Shown here: piece by piece, positions 49,892-62,061 of the stretch
Layout of the letters: each line of letters begins with the position of its first letter
Position numbering within the stretch: the first letter of the stretch is position 1
NCBI GenBank assembly: GCA_024138025.1
Contig: JAMXBD010000686.1
Location: 434,001-498,000 of the forward strand
Source: Combretum micranthum
Lineage: Eukaryota > Streptophyta > Magnoliopsida > Myrtales > Combretaceae
Direction: 5' to 3'
DNA: 64,000 bases
Program-made: the position numbers and the translations under genes
The notes under the pieces: generated by a model
Told to the model about the DNA's origin: nothing
The model's input: the letters and a program-made list of their open reading frames with translations, nothing else
The model's database searches: none

Positions 49892-51420
49892 TTATATGGG
49901 GGGTATCTCTAATCTTACTGCCTTCCTGCAGCACCTTTTGTTAGAATGAAACCTTTCACAACCAGCTTTTGTCTTATTCCTTAATTGTAAGCTCTTATCA
50001 TCAGTCTTTACCCATCTGTTCGTTAGAAGTCCCTTGCCCTTAGGTAGTTTTACCAAGTCAATTTTCTGGTTCTTATGCAAGGGTTTTAGTCCGTCTTGCA
50101 TGGCTCTAACCTTTCCTAACTTCTTCTCATTTCCCATGGCTTTCTTATAACCTTCTGACTCTCCCCCATCAATGAATGTCACACAGTCATCTAGACTGAA
50201 TCTAATTGATGGTCTTCCATCTTTTGTAAATCTTCTCATCTTAAACTGTTGATGAGGCTCTTTGGATTCTTTAATTGAATCTCCCCCATTTATGCCATCA
50301 TTAGAACCTCCATGGGAGAGTATAGGATTCACATCTCCTTTACTTAGCTTTACTGACATTAAGTAAAGGGCATTCTTCTTCTTTCCTTTTGCCATAATGA
50401 GAGAACCCTTATTGAGCTTCCAACTTCCTTCACCAAAGTATTTACTAAAGCCATCATCATCAAGCTTTCCTATAAAAATAAGGTTAAGGTGGATATCTGG
50501 AATATGTTTGATATTTCTGAGAGTAACCCTACAACCTGTGTTAGTCTTTAAAACTATGTTTCCAATGCCAACAATCTTGGATTTACCATAATTTCCCATC
50601 CTGATATTACCATAATTACTAGCAGTATAGGTTGAGAAGAACTCACCATGTGAAGTCACATGGAAGGAGGCATCGGAATCAACAACCCATCATCATGACT
50701 TGCAAAGCTAACACACTACTCATCCCAAGCAATGACGATCTCATCATCATCTACTACTGCTGCAGCTGTGTCTTTATTTTCGTCATTTCCATCATCTTTA
50801 CCTTTCTCTTTCTTCTAGAGTCTACACTCTCTCTTTAAATGACCCGGCTTGTCATAATAGTAGCATCTGAAATCTTTCTTTCCTCTTGACTTGGACCTTC
50901 CCCTAAATTTCTCTTATTCATCATCCTCATCAGATGATCTTCTGAACCTGCTTCTACCTATCTTTCCTAGCTCATCAATAATAAGTGCCCTAAAATCATA
51001 TCATGTGTCCAAATCCTTCCTCGCCTCTTCATTCATTGGGCTATCCTTCACCATTTTAAGGATGAGCGTTCCCACTAAGGCAGAGTTACTAACAGACACA
51101 ACCAGTGTCTCCCAACTATCAGGCAAGGAACTCAACAACAACAGTACTTGGATCTCAACTTCAAGCACCAGCATCATGGCAGACACCTAATTCACCAGCC
51201 CTTGAAAATTATTCAAGTGCTCAATCATGTTAGATCCATCTCTGTATTTCAGATTTACAACTCTCATGATCAATGAGGTTTTATACAAGGTCGTCTGCCT
51301 CTCATACATGGATTCCGACTTCCTCCATAGGACATCTGCTCTTGTTTCCTGGGCCGCATGGTGATAAATATTGTAATCCACCCATTATCGGATATAATCG
51401 ACAATTTTCCTATGCATGAT
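49892..51420 (-). pseudogene. gag and truncated pol of the Tork-type element
   Basis: Gag at about 51381-50830 has the Tnt1-type capsid (Trp-Arg-Lys...Tyr then 'LLLLSSLPDSWE') broken by stops. The zinc knuckle near 50850 has its second cysteine changed to Tyr but keeps the His and last Cys. The protease site near 50680-50690 reads Asp-Ser-Asp-Ala-Ser where Asp-Ser/Thr-Gly-Ala-Ser is expected, so it is inactive. An open frame of 255 codons (50659-49892) then joins the protease/pre-integrase region directly to the N-terminal reverse transcriptase segment ('VKLPKGKGLLTNRWV'), with integrase missing between them. Confidence 0.8.
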
Positions 51421-51616
51421 TGTTCAATCTGCATCAGATTTTTCTTGTGACTTCACAGCATCACCACCTAAAGAAAAATATAGATCTTTGTAATACAGCA
51501 GATCTTCCATCATAAATTTCCATATGGAGTAATTTATTGAATTCAGTTTGATCATCGTACCTAATGATTCTGTCATATCTACGCTACAACAAAGCTTAAT
51601 TTTCTTTTTGAATCCT

Positions 51617-51630
51617 GTGCTCTGATACTA
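51617..51630 (-). other. Primer-binding site of the Tork-type element (one change)
   Basis: The minus strand reads TAGTATCAGAGCAC, one G-to-A change from TGGTATCAGAGCAC, two bases from the LTR. Confidence 0.7.
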
Positions 51631-51632
51631 CT

Positions 51633-52630
51633 TGTTTGGAAATAGATCAGACCTTTTTCCCCTTTGCCAAAAAGATAACAAATAGATAACAATAAACAAA
51701 AGAAAAGAAATCAAATCAACATCAGTATTTACGTGGAAAACCCTAATTCGGGGAAAAACCATGGGACCAATAGTGCTCAAACCTTCCACTATAAACAATA
51801 TAATGGGATTACAGCTGTTCTCCACTAGATAACACTAGTGGATCTATCAGATCTTCACCATAGCCGGTGGATTTTAATAACATAGTTTTCTTCACTAGAT
51901 CTGTCTAGTGGATCTCACAATTCTTCACCACAACTATTGGATTACAACAGGAACAAGATTTCCTTCATCTAGAGTTTCTCACTCTGAGATTTCCTCACTT
52001 TTCTCTCTTTCTCTCTCTAGAACTCTCTATCTAGGCTTGAAAAGAAGCACACACTTGTTCCATGTAAATCCTAAGACAATAAGATGAATATATAAGCGAT
52101 AATAAGATGAGTATATAAGCAATAGACATTTAAAGCTGGCACGACATAAACCAAGGCTGGCAACGTAGGGGTGACATTGAAACGTCGCTGTTTTGGAACC
52201 AACGTACGCCGACTAACCGCCAACAATGTGCCCCCTTACACCTACAGCGTAGCCCCCCAACGTCGGCGACGTTCATGCTAGTATAGCCTCTCTGGAGCTC
52301 TCAACAAGAAATCTCCAATTTCAACGCTGGGTAATAATATGTTGTAGGCCACCAGTGTTGATTCGTTTGTGGTAGGTGTACATCACAGAACATCTTGTTT
52401 TTACACAAAACTCCTTATATCAAAGCCCTCTTCCAAGTATATCACATATACTTAGGATGTCTTGATTTCAAAGTCCTCTAAATATATATCACCATATATT
52501 TAAGATCTCCTTGTTCAAAGTGTGATGGTTCATTCCTCCTTTGATTCCAAATTCTTCTAAATATATATCCGATATATATTTAGGCTCCCTTTGGTTATAG
52601 ACTCATATGAGTTGGATCTATAACTCAATA
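51633..52630 (-). repeat. 5' LTR of the Tork-type element
   Basis: 998 bp, starts TGTTTGGA; ends CTCAATA where the other copy has CCCAACA. Carries a duplicated TATA region (52087-52122) and a diverged form of the GC-rich motif near 52250-52275. Confidence 0.8.
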
Positions 52631-53150
52631 GAGTGAAACATGTATCTACCGATTTTTCAAAAAAAATACTTTAGTATAAATAAGATAAAATTAATTACAT
52701 ATTTACCAATGATGAATCACATAAAGAACATGCGATTTATAAAGTACCAAAAGAAACACCTTTTGAACATGTAATTCAGGAAAAACTTCTACGGTTCGTT
52801 TACTTCGCTGAATGAATAAGGCTGTAATGGAATTCCTATTATGAAGAAATAGAATAGAGCTGTAATAGGATTTTTCTTTATTAATTTTTTTGTTTAAATG
52901 ATGGTATTTTGAAAAAAAAAAAAAAAGACAGTTCCAGTATTGAATTGGTATTCATAGGTTTGAATAAAGAATTACTATTCAATATTTTGCACAATAGGAA
53001 TCTATTATGGAATCGCTATTAGCTACTCATAAGGAATAAGGCTGTAATAAAATTGTAATTACAACGAAGTGAATGAGTTATTATAGTACTAAATTGCACC
53101 ATAAAAATGTGACTCAGTATAATCCTTAATAAATCACATTTAGAACAAGA
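52631..53150. mobile_element. Possible short hAT-like MITE (about 52787-53085) in spacer
   Basis: 'Ttcgtttacttcgctgaat' at the left and the complement of 'acaacgaagtgaatgag' at the right form short opposed ends. The interior repeats 'aggctgtaat(g/a)gaatt'. Boundaries and target duplication not established. Confidence 0.35.
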
Positions 53151-53268
53151 AATTGTCAATCATGTGATTTATATTTACAAATGAATTGCATTTAAGACAT
53201 GCGACTCACAATTGTCAATCATGTGATTTATATTTAAGAGTGAATTGCATTTTAAACATGCAATCCCA
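53151..53268. repeat. 59-bp tandem duplication
   Basis: AATTGTCAATCATGTGATTT begins at 53151 and again at 53210; the copies differ at a few positions. Confidence 0.8.
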
Positions 53269-55686
53269 TCTTGGAGACACAATTCATTATCAATATATTG
53301 GTAATTAATTTTGTGTAAGTTTATTTTGGTGGATTAATAATCATACAATTTCCTTAATTAATGTAAGAAGCGTAACTATAGAATTTTCCATAAATAAATG
53401 CTTAGGTGCACTCTTCAATACATTAACTATGGACCTACAGTGGACCAAACTAAAATTCTAACTGTAAATTGGAAAGCAAAAACACTCAAATTTTCTTTTG
53501 ACTATTGAAGGAGAGGCAAGGTAACGGGTCCTTGCTTTCAATTCTACGTTCATTTACTGGTTTTTGGTTCAAGGAAAGGACTCTAATGCACTAAAGAGGT
53601 TATACATTAGGAGACTGTAAAGGAAAAAATAAGAAAAAGAAGAAGAAGAAGAAGAATCATCGTGGCAGATGAGGTAATTTTTTTGTGATCTGGTTTTATG
53701 ATAAATCAAACCTAACTGAGTGATATTGCAAGGATTCAAAACGATTGAAGATGGCTTGCGTCAGTGGTGGTGATGCAAATTACTTATGGGGCTTTAGGGT
53801 TTCGCTCTGTGACAAGGTAAGGAATTTAGATTGATTTAATGATTATTTATGGTAAAACCAAAAGCCTAATAAATGTATTATGCGAGGGAATTCAAAGCTC
53901 GATGATCGGTGGAGGTTCTCGGAGTAAATGCACAAGGGGTGTGCTTTGAAGCACGATTCTTAATTTAAGATACTTTAAAATTGAAGGATATGGGTTATTA
54001 TCTGAAAACATGAATGAAAATAAATTTTATAGGATTGTTAACTTTCATATCAAAAATTTTCATTTAGATGGATTTAGGAGTGGTGTTATATAATTTATTT
54101 TAAGGATTGAAATATGGGTATTTTGGTTCATTTACCTATAGGTGTTGAATTAAATGATTATGGAAGAAAAAGTTGTCTAGGATTAAGAATCCAAAAATTA
54201 CTTTGAAAGATTTATTTGTTCGATTAAATGACATGGAAGGAGTTATGTGTACAATAATTAGTAGTTATGGAAATATAAATATTGTCCGCTTGATCAATTT
54301 GAGGATAAAGTAGATGCATAAAAGTTGTTTTGGGATGAAGAGGTTAGAGTTGATGTTAATTTGGCTTAAAGACAATAAAATATTATGGAAAGATGTTATT
54401 ATTGATTGAATATAAAAAGAATTGCGTAGTACATTAATTTGATTCCATTGAGGAAGAATTTCACACAGAAGCGTGTTTTAGAAGAGAAAATTAGCGTTCT
54501 ATTATATTAGAAGAGGTCCATCAATCAGGCGGGAGGAAAGGAGCGCACACACCATAGTTGGCAAATCAACTAGGTAAGTTGTGGTAACATCATAAAATAT
54601 ATATTATTTAAAGTAATTATTTGTAAGTTATTTTAGTAATTATAGTTAGGTAATTGTTTGTGGTTAAAGACTAAATTAGAAAGTGAGTTATGGTTAATTT
54701 ATAAGTTAAGATTTAACTTGTAAATTAATAAATTAAATCATCAATAATAACTAAATTATTGATATAAGCTTAACTAAACCAATTCCATTTGCTAAGCTAT
54801 AGGTGTTGATACAGAATCATAGATTTAAAATTGTGATCTTGTTTCGTTAGATATGGATTGTGAGGTCAATATGCTCTATATTGTATTAATATTTGATATC
54901 TGTGTCAAGATTTGGTAATATTGGTGATCTGGAGAGCTTGGTTATTCAGGATGCAAGTCCATGCTGGGGCTATGGCATTTCGCCCTAAAACCCTAATGAT
55001 GGAATGATATTTGAATAATGGACTAGTTGCTGCAATGGAACAATGTAACCATTAGTTTTTGGTTATGGTTATCGATTATAGTTACGGATTCAACCATGAA
55101 TTTGAAAAACCATGACCTATTCCAACCTCGTGGTTCATCCAAGATGACCTAAGATTGTGCATTCCTAACTTAAAAAGGAGATTTAAAATATGTTTGCTAC
55201 ATTAGCTTTTTTTTTTTTTCTTTTCCCCCCTTTTTTGGGCCAATGTTTGCTACATTACTTAAGTTCTTATGTTATAACATGTTTGTATAGCATGAATGCA
55301 TGGTTATTAGTCACATATTTGGCGTTGGCTCACCTTTGGAAATAGTTATTCTTCAGATGCAAAATTAAAATCTATTTGGCAAAAATCAGACCAACCACAG
55401 ATCAGATACATATGATAAACATATAATTTTATTCATAAAAAAATCAAACAGATTAAATACAGATTATATACAAATAAAAGATAGATGATCTAAACAGAAC
55501 CTAAACATTACATCGTAACCTTAGAACTTTGGATCATGTTGGGTGTTAGTGCACAGGAGAAATATGTAAATAGATTGTGAGATATTCATTATATTAGATT
55601 AGATTTTCCAAATGTTTTAAAGTTTTTTTGGAAGTCACAGAATGTTGAAGAATATCTATGTGAAACATTGCATACTGCTTACCTTC
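53269..55686. other. Intergenic, no gene supported
   Basis: An AAG microsatellite lies at 53636-53655. A short stretch at 53748-53818 reads well from ATG to a good donor site (AAG|GTAAGG), but no second exon was found, so I do not call a gene. T-rich run at about 55208-55220. Confidence 0.5.
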
Positions 55687-55902
55687 CTATGTATTGTAGA
55701 TATCAATTATTCTAAACCTTGCCTTGTCCTGCGGTCTCAATTCCCGGACGTGACCAAAAGTTGAGTCATCATAACTGTCAGTGTCGGCAATAAATTTGCC
55801 CTCACATATCTCCTTGTTGACTGTACAGTATTTGCTGTCTCCTCTCTTCCCATTTGCCATGCATTCATCCATACGGTAGTATGAAATCGGTAAAACCACC
55901 AA
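55687..55902 (-). pseudogene. Unrecognised 71-codon ORF, possible gene fragment
   Basis: The translated core is compositionally normal and unlike surrounding AT-rich noise. It includes 'YYRMDECMANGKRGD', 'YCTVNKEICEGKF', 'DDSTFGHVRELRPQDKARF' and ends 'IIDIYNT'. Balanced base composition from about 55690 to 55890 suggests it was once, or is, coding. No splice acceptor is obvious just upstream on the minus strand; a GTAAGC follows the stop by 7 bases. It lies 282 bases from the stop of the NIK gene on the same strand and is not part of that gene's conserved product. I do not recognise the family. It may be an isolated exon, a retrogene piece or a captured fragment. Confidence 0.4.
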
Positions 55903-56183
55903 AATTCATAATTCTACTATTTAAGTTATTTAACATTCATTTTAATTAAAAAAAATACTTAAAAAAATCATAGGTAATTTGTGATTTTAACAACCATAGA
56001 TTTACAAACTAGCAAATGAGAATTTTCTAATCTGAACTGACAAGCTCCATCATTCTATTATGTTACAAAATCTTGCTATATTTGTACAGTTGAATGCATG
56101 CTTAGCCTCATTGAAATAGTCATGACAAGTGAATCTGCGTTTAGACATGACAAATCAAACCACAATGCATGGAAAGAACAGTG

Positions 56184-59100
56184 TCACCTCGGACCTGAAA
56201 GCTCCATTGCTTCCATCTTGAATGAAGATTCTTCGATGTAATCTGAGTATCTTGGACGAGGATTTTCACAGCTTTGGAGCCTGGGCGTTTCAACCTTCAA
56301 TGAGGCTTCCCATTTCTCAGCAACATCATCATCCTCCAACATCTTTAGTACTTCAGACATCTTTGGGCGCTCAACAGGATTAAATTTAGTACAAAGTAAT
56401 GCAACTTTTACCATATCTTCCAAATCATTCCTGTCAAAGTTACCTCTTAAACTTTTATCTACCAATAGATGAAGCTTTCCCTCCTTATGTAGTTTATTTA
56501 CCTGGGAGTAGATGCATAGTTACAAAGAACATTTATTATCTCAATGAGCACATAGGAGAGACGGATATGATAATCCAGGCACCCAGTATGAAATGATACA
56601 ACAGGGCAAAATGCATTTCAAATCTGAAATGATGAGCCCATATAATGCCAGAACTTTGTCCATAGGCTAAGTTATTTGCTGCTAATCTGCTTGGAAACAA
56701 ATGTTCAAGTGAAGTGGCAAGGAGGCTAGCAGGCAAACAAGAGCACAGAAGTCATGCATGAAAGCAAGCACTCGAAAGAACATCCATGCAGGCACGTGGA
56801 CACACACACACATACACGAGAGAGAAAGAGAGAGGGAGAGTACCCAATCAAGCAATACGCCTTTCTGATTTGATGCACGTCCAAAATCCAGGGCTCTTTG
56901 ACCTGTGATGAGCTCAAGAAGCAAGATACCAAACCCAAATACATCTGTCTTTTCTGATGATTGACCAGTTGATAAGTATTCCGGGGCAATGTGACCCACT
57001 GTCCCACGTACAGCTGTGCTCACATGGGATTCTCTGTTCAATAAGAACTTTGCTAGTCCAAAATCCCCAACGACAGCCTCAAAGTCTTCATCGAGAAGAA
57101 TGTTGGCTGCTTTCACATCTCGATGGATAATTTTGGGGTCACACTGCTCATGTAGGTATAGAAGCCCTCTTGCCGTGCCTGAAGCTATTCTCTTTCTCCT
57201 AGACCAATCCAAAGCAGGCTTTCCATGAATATGATCTGCGATCATGGCCACAGTATTTTATTATACACCATTATGTATTATAGCCAGCAACTGGTAAAAT
57301 CTATAAACAAAGAACAAATTGTATATCTATAATTATATAAGAATGACAAGAAAGGACATGAAGAAATGATCTATAGCAAATGAGTTTATATGTGAAGTTT
57401 TGAGCTAGCTAAACCACCATCAATCAGCATACTCAACATCCGGTGCAAAAGTTGAACAGGTCAGATCAGGATAAAAATGACTGGGGAAAGCAAAGTATGA
57501 ATATTTGAAGGATGAGGAAGTGGCTGCAGGCTTCCAATCTCAACAAAATTATTTCATCATGGTTAGAGCATATAATAGTTATGTTTCATGAGAATTTTTT
57601 CAGGTGTAAGAACAAAATGCCTGAATGTAGAATTTTTATTCTGCAGTCTGCATATATGTTGTAAAAATAGGAATGGGGCTACCAAAATGGTAGATATAAT
57701 AGGAAAAGAGAAGATGGCAGCAGATCCATCAAAACAATAATTGATCTGCAAAACTCTTCACGAAAGGGAATGCACTCACATCTCCGAATAGTCACTGATA
57801 AGCAGCACCATTTCTGTTTATATGCATTTAAGCTAGAGGATCGATAAGAGGTTAAGTATGTCATTAATCACTTGAACTGCAATGAACTGACCTCTTAAGC
57901 GAGAAGCTACACTTCCATTTGGCATGAATGGGTAGACAAGGAGGCGTTCATTTTCTGTCGAACAGAATCCACAAAGCCTGAGAAGGTTGCGATGCACTGC
58001 CAAGCTGATAGTCTCCACTTCTGTCTGAAACTGGGTTTCACCACCAGCTTCATTAAAATCCCTCAACCTTTTCACAGCCACCAGTGTTCCATCATTAAGG
58101 CATCCCTTGTACACAATCCCAAATCCTCCTCGTCCTAGGATATTTTTTGAATTGAAATTGTTGGTTGCAGCACGGAGCTCCTTGAAGGCATATCTTTTTA
58201 CATGACCCAATGATACCTCAGGGTCACATTGATCTGCATAAATAATCAGAAATGTGTACAACCATAAGCAGATTATGCCAGGGGCATATGAACTAGGGAC
58301 ATGAATTAAAATGCATCATAAAAAAGTCAAGCATTTATTGAAATGATAGATATGAAAGAGGTAGCGGAGGAGGACAAACCATTCACATCAAAGAAAATCT
58401 GTCTCTTGCCCTTGTAACGCCACCAAATCAGTACACCAACTATTACAATGATAAAAGCACTGCCAAAGCTTGCACAGAAAGCAATTGCAACACGAGAACC
58501 TCTTCTACCAGGGCCTGGTCGATCTATGACCAAATATACCATCACGAAATGGGCAAATAGATGGCAAAATTGTTTCTTGAAAAAAAAATGAAAAACATCA
58601 TGTACTTGTCTGATGAGTGATGACTCCTACCTTTCAAAGAATCTGGTGGAAATGAAAGCGGCTCCGGAAGGACTGAAGAACAATTGTTATGAGATCCACA
58701 TATTAATGGGTTGCCGTTGATTCTGAAAAGTTAACAATAGCATTAGAAAAGCAGTACAAACCTTACTTATGCATAGAGTACAAGCAAAAACCTGCATGTT
58801 AGCAAGATAGCAGCTTACTTGAAAGTTCTGGCTGATATTTTCGGCAATGGACCACTCAAGTTATTGTACGAAAGGTCCCTGCATGTAGGACTTCTAAATT
58901 AAAAAATTTCCATAACTAAGTAGCCATAGACATACTCTAAGTAGAGCTTTATCCATATCATTTTCAGAAAATCAAATTTACTCTTTGGAGAATACAAATA
59001 CATACACAAGAGTGAGGCTTTCGATATTAGACAATGACTCAGGACAGGCTCCGATGAGGCTATTATTGTTCAACCGCCTGGTTTTCAACAAAGAAGTTTC

Positions 59101-60270
59101 AAATTCCATAAGAGCATTGACTATGCAAAAATGATGCTGATTGCTGCTAATAACATTTTGTTGCGACAGCCAATATCAAGATAAAAGATCAAAATTGCAG
59201 AACTTTTGGCAAAATCTGTTCCTCTTAATCTACTGAAACTTATGATGATTAAATTGAGTATTACAGAAAGTTGAGGTGAATGAGTGCTCCCAAAGACGCA
59301 GGTATTTCTCCAGAGAACATATTGCCAGAGAGATCGAGCATTTGAAGCTGCTCCAACTTCCCAATTCTAGCAGGAATGGGACCTGAAAGTTCATTGTTCT
59401 GGAGAGACCTGTGTGGGCATCAGAAGCATAAGTTTGTATAAGGTAAAAGTGAACAGTTTTCTGCAGAAGATCAGAAACCAAACTGCACGACACGATCCAA
59501 ATTAAAACGAATATTAACATACATGAGAAAATTAAGTAATCAACTTACACTGACTGCAGATGGCTGAGGTTTCCAATATCTGAAGGCAAGGTCCCGGACA
59601 AGCTTTGACTCGGGATTTGACTGTTATAGAATGGAAATGATAAGTGAAACAACTGAAAAGGTTTCCTATTGAATAGAAGGTCCTGAAGTAACGATGAACA
59701 TCTTATGGCTCTGAGTTCACAAAGGAACTTACAGGGTCGAGACATAGCCATCTGCGGTACAGGTTACCATCCTCCAGCCACAAGGATCCACAGCGTTCAT
59801 ATCCCAACCACCAAGAACATTGTATGGGTCGTGCAATGCATTTTTTATGGCCATCAGGGCAACAACTGTCCAATTTAAGATGAAACAATACATAACTGTT
59901 AATATTATCACACAGTCCCCATCAAGAATCAACATATAGAGCCAAGAACAATACTAAGACCCACTGTAGCCTAATGGAATAAACACTAATCTCGTGACAG
60001 GGTAGTAGGGGGTAGTCAGGTTCGATTCCCGTTGTAATATGTATAGTGTTTCATTTGGCTATAATATCACCATTAATTAGAGTCGTACATAGGAATACTG
60101 AAAGAAATTGGAAAACATGGTAACAATGTGAAGAGCACACTAAACAAATTATGCCACTAACCTTCATAGTTGATGCCACTAGGAGAAAGATTTGCAAAAG
60201 CAGTTCCTGTGAATAATGCCAAAACCAGGAATCCAAATCTCCAGAACCCAAAATCTCTCTTTTCCTCCAT
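56184..60270 (-). CDS. NIK: LRR receptor-like kinase, subfamily II, NIK type (eleven exons)
   Basis: Single-pass plasma-membrane receptor kinase. Exons: 60270-60162, 59865-59733, 59620-59549, 59408-59265, 59077-59006, 58878-58819, 58722-58631, 58523-58380, 58233-57892, 57235-56844, 56501-56184; every intron is GT-AG and the frame is open for 625 codons. Residues 1-26 look like a signal peptide; the LRR N-terminal cap is at 37-81 (DPCGW; Cys65, Cys72); about five LRRs follow to 195; a Cys pair is at 205/211; the transmembrane segment is 239-262; the kinase starts at about 302. The kinase is complete: glycine loop 309-314, Lys330, HRD 427-429, DFG 447-449, APE 473-475, activation-loop Thr468, C-terminal 'AMELSGPR'. 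The 133/72/144/72-base exon pattern and '[19 protein letters not shown]' point to NIK1-3, nearest NIK3 from memory. NIKs act in developmental and immune signalling, and NIK1 is known for antiviral signalling. SERK is the alternative, but the tail and LRR exon fusion favour NIK. Confidence 0.93.
56800..56840. repeat. CA/GA microsatellite in intron 10 of the NIK gene
   Basis: (AC)n followed by a GAGA-rich run just inside the donor site (GT at 56843-56842). Likely length-polymorphic. Confidence 0.8.
59960..60060 (+). mobile_element. tRNA-derived SINE-like insert in NIK intron 1
   Basis: The A-box-like TAGCCTAATGG (59967-59977) and a perfect B box GGTTCGATTCC (60019-60029) are spaced and worded as in tRNA-derived plant SINEs. 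It does not fold into a complete tRNA, and there is no intact acceptor stem. It lies antisense to the NIK gene within intron 1 (59866-60161). Ends not defined. Confidence 0.55.
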
Positions 60271-60331
60271 ACTCTACTCTCAGTCAGAAAACTATGACTA
60301 TCCCTAAGATGCCAAAATATGCACTGCCCAC

Positions 60332-60341
60332 TTTATTTAAA
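60332..60341 (-). promoter_or_regulatory. Putative TATA box of the NIK gene
   Basis: The minus strand reads TTTAAATAAA, about 62 bases before the ATG at 60270. A GA-rich (CT on +) tract at 60690-60750 lies further upstream. Motif evidence only. Confidence 0.35.
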
Positions 60342-61678
60342 CTCCAACAATTAATCCCACCAGGATACCATTTTTACAAGTTGTAACTACTCCTTCCTTC
60401 TACTCCCAATCTTAAAAGCTTAAACTTTTCCCTCTGCTATAACCACAATAGTCAATTAAACAAAGTACCCCATTATTCGCTGTACAATAATTCAAAGCAC
60501 TTTACTAGAAATAGATGATGACCCAGATGAAAAAGCACAAGCTTCTTAAAAAAGAACTAAAGATCTGTGAATTCTGAATGGAAATTCTTTCTGGGTATGC
60601 TCAGTTATTATTTTTAAACTCTCCTTTTCACTTTTTTTTGACATCCAGCTATGTTCTTCTCTAATCCAATCTCCACTCAAAAACTCAAGTTTTCAATATC
60701 CTGTTCTCTCTATCTCTCTAATCCTTTCTCTCTCTATCTCTATCACATTGCATTATTGCTCTACCCAAAGAGCAGAAACACAGACACAAACCAACAAGCA
60801 AAAAGCCAAAACAAGACTGACGGACAAATATTTGCTCTGCTTTAGAAAACATATAATACTATAAAAAATATATATTAATAATAATCATGTGACAACTGAG
60901 GGACTAAAAGGACTGATGACCGATGACTGAGGGAGATGAATTTTTAAAATTTTTAATTTTTGTTTTTTTGGGTTTCATACTTTCTTCTGGTCATGGTGAA
61001 GATAGATGATTGAAATGGAATGAGTGAGTAGGTTAGGTTGGGGTACTTGGACTTGGAGGGTTAAAGCGGGAAGACAACAGCTACAAAATCTAGTCACAAT
61101 TACATTTACTGCTGCTGTCTTCTCGATTTTCGAGTTTTTTAAGATCTATAGTACATGTGAACAAGGTAAAAGAAAGCACAGCTTATGATTGTTCTCACCT
61201 AAATTCTAACTGATTGACTAGGCAAATTAAAAAAGGGTAGGAGTTAAAAAAAAAAAAAAAGAGGAAAGGAGAATAGATTGTTATTTACAAAATTACGAAT
61301 AAGTTGTGGGAATGTGAAATTTTTAATTATATCGTATTTATATTTAATTAATATTTATAACTTATCATATTATATATGTATTTTATCTATTTAATTAGTA
61401 TATAAGTAAAATTATTGATTTTTTATCAGTATTTATTTTTTAAAAAATATTTATTTAAAAATAAAAAAAAAATATATAATACTAGAATGATTATAATATA
61501 GTAAAATAATCAGACAAAGTGTAAGACCATTTTGGTATTAAAAATTTAAAAATACTTATATTTCATCAATGAATTCCTTTTATTATTTATATAATACAAA
61601 TAATTAAAGCTTAAATAAAAAATAGGATATATGTTGTATTGGTTTCTTTTTTTTTTTTTTTTTTTGCCATCTATTGTG
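60342..61678. other. Upstream region of the NIK gene, no gene seen
   Basis: Distal promoter and AT-rich spacer. The small frame at 60651-60845 is a CT-rich artefact. A-run at 61246-61260. Confidence 0.5.
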
Positions 61679-61868
61679 TTAGTATCTGAATTTCAACAAA
61701 ATATATAATTAAATATATACATTTTAATATTGATTAATCCAATATAACGGATGTATCGTTGATGTGTATGGAAATTTCTTTTAGGTATTAAATTAATTAA
61801 TTTTAAATTTTTTGTATTTAATTGTATATTTTATCAAAATTTAGGAACTATTTGTAATATTAAAAAAA
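61679..61868. mobile_element. Palindromic MITE, copy 3
   Basis: Same type as 17733-18016: opposed 'attaattaattttaaa' and 'aatattgattaat' blocks around a short centre. Diverged and possibly truncated. Confidence 0.4.
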
Positions 61869-62061
61869 GAAAAGAAATTCTGTCTATTTTTTATCGTCTG
61901 TTACTTTTCGACAATCCTATATACCAATGCAAATAAAAAAAATTCTAACTCATTTTTATCTAGCATTTCGTTTTTGAATACAGTATAGAAGAAAGATACC
62001 AATGTGGCATAGTATAACAAATAAATATTGAACAATATAAGTTTCTTGTACTATATTTATT

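Larger units (their letters stand above)
48931..52630 (-). mobile_element. Tnt1/Tork-type copia element, internally deleted
   Basis: Minus-strand element of about 3.7 kb with diverged LTRs at both ends, a polypurine tract inside the left LTR and a primer site inside the right LTR. The interior keeps gag, the protease region and the beginning of reverse transcriptase fused by a large deletion that removes integrase and most of RT. The wording of the protease and pre-integrase region ('MGN...SKIVGIG', 'NIKHIPD...NLI', 'GSLIMAKG') is that of Tnt1/Tork elements. Flanking 5-mers GCATG and GAGTG do not match, so the target duplication has decayed or the ends are off by a few bases. Non-autonomous and dead. 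Confidence 0.85.

Noticed and set aside
53748..53818. Possible first exon starting at an ATG and ending in AAG|GTAAGG
   Set aside because: No following exon, conserved motif or continuing frame could be found.
59960..60040. Functional tRNA gene
   Set aside because: Boxes A and B are present, but there is no acceptor or anticodon stem pairing of a tRNA; SINE-like instead.
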